The notes under the pieces are model-generated. The model worked only from the letters and a program-made list of their open reading frames with translations, was not told the DNA's origin and did not search any database. DNA of 11,026 bases from Baffinella frigidus (taxonomy: Eukaryota; Cryptophyceae; Cryptomonadales; Baffinellaceae). Below, piece by piece: positions 6,341-11,026 of this stretch; within the stretch, counting starts at the first letter, position 1, and each line of letters starts with the position of its first letter. The stretch spans positions 59,902 through 70,927 of the forward strand of contig MU646583.1 in assembly GCA_026770585.1 (NCBI GenBank), read 5' to 3'. Position numbers and translations under genes: made by a program.

Positions 6341-6378
6341 AAGCGCTTCTCGTACTCCGGCCATGTGTCGCCCTTCGC
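6295..6378 (-). pseudogene. Exon fragment (AKGDTWPEYEKRFRAVVKSDP)
   Basis: The minus strand, following a possible acceptor GGGAGCAG, reads AKGDTWPEYEKRFRAVVKSD..HSVGI to a TAG at 6297-6295 (27 codons). It looks like true coding sequence: charged, aromatic, no low complexity. I do not recognise the family. Upstream of it on the minus strand lie only about 35 bases and then telomeric tract 2, so the rest of the gene is missing. Degenerate partial copies lie at about 6180-6215 and 6030-6065. Confidence 0.45.
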
Positions 6379-6416
6379 CTGCTCCCGCCCAGGGTGTCAG
6401 GGTCTGGGCTTTCGTG

Positions 6417-6540
6417 TTTAGGGTTTAGGGTTTAGGGTTTGGGGTTTATGGTTTATGGTTTATGGTTTATGGTTTATGGTTTATGGTTTATGGTTTATGG
6501 TTCAGGTTTTAGGGTTTAGGGTTTAGGGCTTAGGGTTTCG
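6417..6540 (+). repeat. Interior telomeric tract 2 with TTTATGG variant array
   Basis: TTTAGGG units at both sides enclose eight uninterrupted copies of the variant TTTATGG (6445-6500). The homogeneity of the variant points to local amplification or variant-template synthesis rather than random decay. Same orientation as tracts 1 and 3. Confidence 0.95.
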
Positions 6541-6615
6541 GTTTTAATGTTCAGGGTTTCCGGTGTGCGGGTAGACACAGATGGGCAGTAACAGCTTGTT
6601 TCCCAACCAGCCAAC

Positions 6616-6725
6616 CCACACAGCGGACTTCGAAGAGATTTTGCATAACCCCTGCGCGATACGACCCAGGACCCTACGGTAGGCAACCCGTAGGGACATA
6701 GAGGGGTTCCTAGGTAGCTGTGTGG
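6616..6725. mobile_element. MITE B copy 3 (internally deleted)
   Basis: Starts CCACACAGCGGACTTCGAAG and ends TAGCTGTGTGG. It aligns to the left two-thirds of copy 1, including GTAGGGACATAGAGGGGTTCCTAGG, and then jumps to the terminal CTGTGTGG: 110 bp against 160 bp. Confidence 0.8.
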
Positions 6726-6986
6726 CAGCAATCGCGTGAGCTCCAGATCGATAACTTGATGGTTGCACCCTCGACATGCAAACAAACACAAAACATCGCT
6801 TAGTTCTAGGAGGGGCAACGTGTTGTCCAACCTCCTCTCGCAAGATCACTCAACCACTTCCACTTTTGATGCGTGCCAGGCCTTGATGCGCGGTATGTTA
6901 GGGTGCATGTGCTTTGTTAGGCGTAAAAACCATGCGTAAGATAGCATCAACCTGGGACTGATTCAGTGACATCCCAAAATGAAATG

Positions 6987-7119
6987 AGGACCTGGGCTGA
7001 AAGACAGACGAGCCAGTTACAGAGACTAGAAGGCCATAGAGTATAGAAAGAGAGCAAGGACAGCGGGTAGGGACAGTGTCGAGGGACAGGACCTGCGCCG
7101 AAAGAGAGACGAGCCAGTT
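6987..7119. repeat. Direct repeat pair, about 31 bp
   Basis: GGACCTGGGCTGAAAGACAG...CCAGTT (6987-7017) and GGACCTGCGCCGAAAGAGAG...CCAGTT (about 7088-7119). 6726-6986 holds nothing I recognise. Confidence 0.75.
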
Positions 7120-7154
7120 GACGTCGGACCCGTTCGGCTTCAGCCGCAGCGCAA

Positions 7155-7543
7155 ACACCTGCTCCCGCCTCGACTTTATTAGTCCATCTTACACACTATT
7201 CATTAGTCCATCCTACACACTTTTCGCCGCAGCGCGAACACCTGCAAGTCACAGTAACGTTTATGCATCTCAACCATAAACTTATTCGTGTGCCCCTGGG
7301 AGCAATGTTGTCACCGATACGGATACCGGGTCCGACTTCGTCATCCCACTTAGCAGCGGCCGAGTTCCTTTCCCCCCAGATGTCCGGGGGAAATGCGGTT
7401 ATAATCCAATGCAAATGGATAAGATTCCAGTACACATCGTTTAGATGGACTGTATCGGTGAAGCCCCCGTTGCCTGCCAAGTGGTTGATACACCTGCTCC
7501 CGCCTCGACTGATTCATTAGTCCATCTTACACACTATTCACCA
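7155..7543. repeat. Direct repeats flanking the family Y exon
   Basis: CACCTGCTCCCGCCTCGACT followed by ATTAGTCCATCTTACACACT at about 7156-7200 recurs at about 7491-7543, with a further partial copy at 7200-7220. GCCGCAGCGC.AACACCTGC also occurs at about 7141 and 7224. The exon fragment at 7240-7493 therefore lies between direct repeats and may belong to a duplicated or inserted module. Confidence 0.75.
7240..7493 (-). pseudogene. Family Y exon, copy 1 (unrecognised protein segment)
   Basis: After a GGGAGCAG acceptor-like site (7494-7499) the minus strand has an open frame with NGGFTDTVHLNDVYWNLIHL, AFPPDIWGERNSAAAKWDDE and GIRIGDNIAPRGTRISLWLR in order. Codon usage and alternation of polar and hydrophobic residues look like a genuine beta-rich protein segment. 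There is no ATG at its head, so it is an internal exon. A donor could be GTTACT, GTGACT or GTGTTC near 7245-7265. The family is not recognised. A partial relative lies at 5654-5936. The parent gene may include the other minus-strand exons at 7683-8455, but no continuous model could be built. Confidence 0.4.
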
Positions 7544-7682
7544 GCGCATGTCAGCACAGCGCGCCACCCGAGAAGTCACATCCTCCAGACTCCCGCCACT
7601 CCCAAACTGAAATGCACGGGTTGAGAACCGGGAAGAAGACTAATCCGGGCGCGCTTAGTACACGACACACCTCTTTGAGTAG

Positions 7683-7913
7683 TCAACCGTCGCGGGACTC
7701 CCTGAGATGGTGGCCGAGAACGGTCTTGCAGCAATGCAGTGGGGGGAGCAGAATGGCTCCCGTGGATTTCAGGGAAGGGGCAGCAAGGGCTCCCGTTTTT
7801 TGTTTTCCCCTGAACAAAAAAAATATTCGACCAGGTGGGAGACAGACCGTGATGATGTGCGTCTTGTCGTCCTGGATCTGGTCGATCAACAACACCTGCC
7901 ATTCAAACGCGAT
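7683..7913 (-). pseudogene. Possible exon (FEWQVLLIDQIQDDKTHIIT)
   Basis: Minus-strand open frame whose first 28 codons (7913-7830) read IAFEWQVLLIDQIQDDKTHI then ITVCLPPG, very protein-like. The remainder runs through A-rich sequence and is less convincing, so a donor at CCACCTG-GTCGAA (about 7831) is plausible. The start is an internal exon boundary (GGCAG acceptor near 7898, or farther upstream) rather than an ATG. Function unknown. Confidence 0.35.
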
Positions 7914-8081
7914 TTAATCCCGACGACCATTTCAATTATAAATGCTCCTTGAATTATAAATGCTCAGCGACTGGACATGCCGGCTAGGTTTTGTGGCCCC
8001 CGAGCGTGTAAATCCAGCAACTCCCTCCAATTTTCACAATACCTCGCCGTAAGATCCAGTCCCCGAGCATTGAGTTAAATT

Positions 8082-8455
8082 TTAGGTTGGATGAGATTCA
8101 GCGTCGCGAATCCCTCCCTCCCCGAGGCTCATGACCTCATGCAGACTGGCCAGGTGGACAATCTCGTAAGCAAACTGTTTAGATCTGTGTAGTAACTTTC
8201 GTGAGTTTGGTCACGGTCCACATACAAATTGAACCAGTCACGAGGTTGCCCGTCCTTATCCTGGTACAAATATTTAAAACCCCCATGTAAATAGGGTGCT
8301 CCAGCATTCTCGAGCGGTTGAGGGGAGGAAGGCACCTCGCCGTCATCCCGGCTCTTCTCTTTGACCAACCGCTGCGATGACTCCTTCTTGCCAGACAGTT
8401 GGAGGGCGCTCTCAAGCTCTTCGAGGTTCGCAACCTGTTCGGGCCAAGGAGTCTC
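8082..8455 (-). pseudogene. Frameshifted coding segment (DKDGQPRDWFNLYVD)
   Basis: The minus strand is open from 8455, opening TPWPEQVANLEELESALQLS, a helix-like stretch, then a K/E/S-rich linker and GGFKYLYQDKDGQPRDWFNL, YVDRDQTHESYYTDLN, reaching a TGA at 8131-8129. Near 8177 the better frame appears to be the next one: QFAYEIVHLASLHEVMSLGE then GGIRDAESHPT to TAA at 8084-8082. A one-base indel around 8177-8182 is the simplest reading. No ATG is present at the head, so it starts as an internal exon; upstream lies telomeric tract 3 after about 70 bases. The family is unrecognised. A missing C-terminal PsbP exon was considered but is not supported by clear motifs. Confidence 0.45.
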
Positions 8456-8526
8456 TCAGCGCCTCGGATTTCATCCCGTCTACTAATAGAATATTTTCGC
8501 AACGCCAAATCATTCCTCCCTTGGGG

Positions 8527-8653
8527 CTTAGGGTTTAGGGTTGAGGGATTTAGGGTTTAGGGTTTCGGGGTTCGGGTCTAGGGGTTAGGGTTTAGGGTCT
8601 AGGGTTTAGGGTCTAGGGTCTAGGGTCTAGGGTCTAGGGTTTAGGGTTTAGGG
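8527..8653 (+). repeat. Interior telomeric tract 3 with TCTAGGG variants
   Basis: TTTAGGG units mixed with about six TCTAGGG units, some clustered (about 8608-8640), plus TTTCGGG and TTGAGGG variants. Same orientation as tracts 1 and 2. Its right end joins directly, without spacer, to the end of a PsbP-like exon copy (8656). Confidence 0.95.
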
Positions 8654-8655
8654 AG

Positions 8656-8710
8656 GACCGGGGACGGCTGGGCGACGAGGGTGATGCGGCAGGAGACGTC
8701 GCGGGGGTCA
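8656..8710 (-). pseudogene. PsbP-like exon 3, truncated copy a
   Basis: Minus-strand fragment matching the last 55 bases of the exon at 9040-9150 (DPRDVSCRITLVAQPSP). It is truncated upstream at GGGGTCAAAATTGACC and, on the other side, the GT donor position is followed at once by telomeric repeats. Confidence 0.75.
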
Positions 8711-8731
8711 AAATTGACCGCCAATAGGTCC

Positions 8732-8834
8732 TAGGCAGGTCCCAGGGCCCTACCGTAGGGCGTAGGCAGGTCCTAGGGCCCTACCGTAGGCAGGTCCTAG
8801 GGCCCTACCGTAGGCAGGTCCTAGGGCCCTACCG
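8732..8834. repeat. 24-bp tandem repeat, four units
   Basis: Four units TAGGCAGGTCCTAGGGCC+CTACCG at 8732-8755, 8763-8786, 8787-8810 and 8811-8834, with a 7-bp insertion after the first. Each unit contains the palindrome TAGGGCCCTA, also found at the centre of MITE A. The array lies between exon-3 copies a and b of the PsbP-like gene. The minus-strand frame AYGRALGP is repeat-derived. Confidence 0.9.
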
Positions 8835-8850
8835 TAGGACAGGATATGCT

Positions 8851-8921
8851 CACCGGGGACGGCTGGGCGACGAGGGTGATGCGGCAGGAGACATCGCGGG
8901 GGTCGAGCGCCGCGTCGAAAG
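8851..8921 (-). pseudogene. PsbP-like exon 3, truncated copy b
   Basis: Minus-strand fragment reading FDAALDPRDVSCRITLVAQPSP, followed by GTGAGC, a better donor than the GTGACT of the main exon. The upstream half of the exon is replaced by the TTTATAATGCAAAAC repeats. It could be spliced as an alternative exon only if an acceptor existed upstream, and none is evident. Confidence 0.75.
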
Positions 8922-8981
8922 ATTTTATAATGCAAAACACGACTTCATAATGCAAAACTACGACTTTATAATGCAAAACAA
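8921..8981. repeat. AT-rich tandem repeat, about 20 bp, three units
   Basis: Three units of CGACTTYATAATGCAAAACA type at 8921-8939, 8940-8960 and 8961-8981. The start coincides exactly with the break in exon copy b. Confidence 0.85.
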
Positions 8982-9039
8982 TTTAAAAGTCGAAGGAGCC
9001 CCCCTACCTACCGTAGGCAATCCGTAGGCTGTAAGTCAC

Positions 9040-10240
9040 CGGGGACGGCTGGGCGACGAGGGTGATGCGGCAGGAGACGTCACGGGGTTCGAGCTCCGCG
9101 TCGAAGAACGCAATGATCTGCCCCCCGTTGTCCACCGCCTGACTCTGCCCCTGCGCGATACAGGGGGAAAGCGAGGGTTGATATATTGTCAAGCACGACC
9201 GCGACGAGCCTGCGCGATATCCAGCCATGTCTCAGTCTGTTTATTTGGACTCGCCAATTTCGTGGCTCTTTTCCGCGCCAAAGTTGACGGATTTTCACCG
9301 CACACCTGGGATGTCAAGTTGAGAAGAGTCGGTCAACCCGACTGCCCCTGCGCGATGCATGCATCACGTTGATCCCGTGAAATGAAATCGCGAAACGCAG
9401 GGTGTTGGAGAGCGGAAAGCACAGCGCGCAGGGGACACGGCTGCGGGCAGGCAGCAGGCCGGGTCGCTAACGTCGCCGCACGCGCCGCGCACGTGCTCCG
9501 TAACTCTGCGGCGGTGAGCGCGACAGGCTCTCCTCGTTGTGAAGGGTTTGGGTTCATGCGCGGAAACCTGGAAGGTAGGCGGGACGGCAAAGGCGTAGCC
9601 GAGGGCGTCGTCCGAGAAGATGGCGTTCTTGGCGTTCTGGGGGGGAGCCTTCTTCTTCACGACGGGGGCTTCATCCTGTTCCCCATCGCGCCTGCTCATC
9701 TGCTCACGCGGGTTTTTTTAGCCTGTGGGCAAGCCCCACCGGACGTCGAAGCTTAGCTTGCGGTCGCCCGGGTGAAAGTGAGCACCCGCGAGGAAAATTT
9801 CACTCCTTGCACACCCGCGTGGAGGCAACGTACGACTAGCATGCCCTAGGTGCTGCTCCCTTATGCCGGAAGCGACTCGCAGGCCAAGACTGTACCGGCT
9901 GGTCGATCGCAGACGAGATGTCGACATCCTCGAACCGGCTCTGCTTGTTCACATCCAGTCCCGCGCCGTTCCTCGTTTGAATCCTCGGGGGCGCCGCGCC
10001 CGACGCAGTAGGCACCCCCAGCGCCAGAAGAGCGAGGCCTTGGAGGGCAGCGCGCCGGTCGACGCTCCCAGCGCCGTCCTCTGCGGAAGAGCGGAGCGCG
10101 AACGCTGCGCTGTTCCCACGCGAGCTGCGCGCCGCGATTCGCGGGAAGGCGGACGGGCGCGGCGCTGCTGCCGGGGCAGCAGGGAGGAACGCTTCCGCGG
10201 AGTGGAGGAGGCAGGCGCACAAGAGTGTCGAGCGCAGCAT
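9040..10240 (-). CDS. PsbP-like thylakoid-lumen protein, 3'-incomplete, spliced
   Basis: Starts at the ATG at 10240. Residues 1-17 form a signal peptide ending SAEA; Phe18 follows (FLP), the hallmark of plastid targeting in complex red algae. Residues 18-50 are a basic, Ala/Ser/Arg-rich transit peptide. DRR (61-63) then ALQGLALLALG...TASGA (to about 82) is a Tat-type lumen signal. Exon 1, 10240-9896, ends AIDQP before GTACAG. Exon 2, 9699-9568, encodes a KKK-rich linker and SDDALGYAFAVPPTFQ, the typical opening of a PsbP domain (it could extend through VSAHEPKPFTT). Exon 3, 9150-9040, encodes GGQIIAFFDAELEPRDVSCR then ITLVAQPSP, matching the next PsbP strands. All joins are phase 0. PsbP proteins assist photosystem II or other thylakoid complexes on the lumen side; which member this is cannot be told. 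The C-terminal half of the domain was not found before telomeric tract 3, so the gene is either broken or continues farther away. Confidence 0.6.
9151..9567 (-). other. Presumed intron 2 of the PsbP-like gene
   Basis: From GTTTCC (9567) to CGCGCAG (9151) on the minus strand. The sequence GCGCAGGGGCAG occurs at the acceptor (about 9145-9155) and again near 9346-9355, and CCTGCGCGAT also at about 9208, so the intron carries internal repeats of its own 3' splice region. A small extra exon between the two may exist but no frame is compelling. Confidence 0.4.
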
Positions 10241-10763
10241 CCCGTTCCTGAGCGGGCCGAGTCTTTAGGCCTGAGACACGGAAAACAGCCGAGTGATCGG
10301 GATCCTCCTCGGGATAAGTCGCTGTCAGCTGCAGAGTGGCGCTCAAGAAAATCAAGATGTTTCCGCTGCGGCACCCGGCACTGCAATGCGCAAACAAGAT
10401 GCAAGAGAAGGACCTTCTCGTGGAAGGGGGGCCACTCCGTTTTGACCAGTGGTCAAATAGTTTTTTTTGGAAAATAACGGCGCTTTGAGTTCGCCGTCGC
10501 GAAGGAGGGCTGGGAAGGGACCTTGGACTGAGACGTTGGCGGCAATGTCGAGTCCGGGAAGAGCCCAACAAAACATAAGCAAGCAGGTAACGCGCCCAGC
10601 ACGCGCAAACACCAGACCGTTGGGGTTACGTGAGCAGCTCAGCGAGCGTGTTCAGCAAGGCTCGGCCGACAGAGACCCCCAACGATATCGGGAGGAGAGG
10701 GACCACAGCGTGTTCGCTCTTGACCGAAGGACTGTGTCATCAGGAAATTCCAACTGACGGGAC
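10241..10763 (-). promoter_or_regulatory. Upstream region of the PsbP-like gene
   Basis: 5' flank of the minus-strand gene. Several overlapping open frames exist on both strands but none has protein-like composition or conserved motifs. No TATA box is obvious. A run of T (10461-10468) is the only low-complexity feature. Nothing else was recognised. Confidence 0.3.
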
Positions 10764-10806
10764 TTACGCGATGGGCAGCTGTCTTCGCTCAAGAATTTGA
10801 CAGCAG

Positions 10807-10874
10807 CGGGAAGGAACGAGCGGGCAGGAGGGTCTCCCGGCGGGAAGAACCAGTGGGCAGCAGGGTCTCCCGGC
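10807..10874. repeat. Tandem repeat, about 33 bp, two units
   Basis: CGGGAAGGAACGAGCGGGCA...GGTCTCCCGG (10807-10840) is followed by CGGGAAGAACCAGTGGGCAG...GGTCTCCCGG (10841-10873). The second unit is one base shorter. Confidence 0.8.
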
Positions 10875-10892
10875 TTGGTACTCCCCGATTTT

Positions 10893-10932
10893 CTCCCCGC
10901 CGCCGCAGCCGTACTCTGGCTGCGGCGGGGAG
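10893..10932. repeat. Strong GC hairpin
   Basis: CTCCCCGCCGCCGCAGCC and GGCTGCGGCGGGGAG pair over 15 bp with a 3-base bulge around the loop GTACTCT. No T or A run follows that would make it a bacterial-type terminator, and the setting is eukaryotic. Confidence 0.8.
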
Positions 10933-10940
10933 CATTCTCT

Positions 10941-10994
10941 GAGAATACTCCAGAGTATTCTCACTGGAGTATTCTCACACTGGAGTTTTCTCAC
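10941..10994. repeat. Palindrome plus 16-bp direct repeats
   Basis: GAGAATACTC/GAGTATTCTC (10941-10962) form a palindrome with a 2-base centre. ACTGGAGTATTCTCAC (10963-10978) is followed by ACTGGAGTTTTCTCAC (10979-10994). Confidence 0.8.
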
Positions 10995-11026
10995 GTGGAC
11001 GTTCCCTCTAGCGAGCGGGTCGTTAA

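Noticed and set aside
7240-7493. Virus-derived capsid-like strand pattern in the family Y exon
   Set aside because: The resemblance is only a vague beta-rich pattern with no diagnostic motif or other viral gene in the window.
8030-8085. Third family X copy suggested by minus-strand NSMLGD
   Set aside because: The match covers about six residues, then needs a frameshift; too short to support.
8732-8834. CRISPR-like array
   Set aside because: Units are contiguous with no unique spacers, and the context is eukaryotic.
8750-8935. Minus-strand frame with AYGRALGP repeats
   Set aside because: Simple translation of the 24-bp tandem array.
9861-10571. A 236-codon minus-strand frame and a 204-codon plus-strand frame overlapping the PsbP-like exon 1
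   Set aside because: Arg/Pro/Ser-rich shadow frames in GC-rich DNA; the overlapping frame with ordered targeting signals is far better supported.
10893-10932. Rho-independent terminator
   Set aside because: No T run on either side and no prokaryotic gene nearby.

Overview
The window looks like a nuclear, probably subtelomeric, segment from a eukaryotic alga with a complex (secondary) red-type plastid. Three observations support this. There are three interior tracts of the TTTAGGG telomere unit. Coding is split into short exons with GT-AG introns. One minus-strand gene begins with a signal peptide that ends just before a phenylalanine, followed by a transit peptide and a twin-arginine lumen signal, the three-part address used for thylakoid-lumen proteins in such algae (cryptophytes are a good candidate; pelagophytes or dinoflagellates are not excluded). 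No prokaryotic operon, rRNA, tRNA or CRISPR was seen.

Layout. 1-592: GC-rich tandem duplications and a GA microsatellite. 593-4504: a large imperfect inverted duplication centred near 1980. Its arms (593-1941 and 2023-4504) carry two divergent copies of one unrecognised spliced gene, here called family X, which start about 190 bp apart. Arm I is compact. Arm II has gained an intron and several TA-flanked foldback elements, so arm I supplies the empty site for most of them. Both outer ends of the duplication are the same 121-bp foldback element (MITE A).

4505-8653: three blocks, each with minus-strand exon fragments ending to the right in a TTTAGGG tract (4937-5097, 6417-6540, 8527-8653). All tracts point the same way, as if former chromosome ends had been joined head to tail. 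This part also holds two more foldback families (MITE B and C), tandem repeats of about 150 bp built from an exon fragment plus a telomere stub, and two related exon fragments (family Y).

8654-10240: a minus-strand gene for a PsbP-like thylakoid-lumen protein. Three exons can be read. The third is present three times, with the outermost copy cut off directly by telomeric DNA, and the C-terminal part of the domain is not recognisable in the window. 10241-11026 is the gene's upstream region, with short direct repeats and a strong GC hairpin but no recognisable gene.

Only the PsbP-like gene can be given a cellular role. The rest reads as a record of duplication, transposition, intron change and telomere joining. 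All gene models are hand-made from reading frames and splice consensus and are uncertain at their edges.
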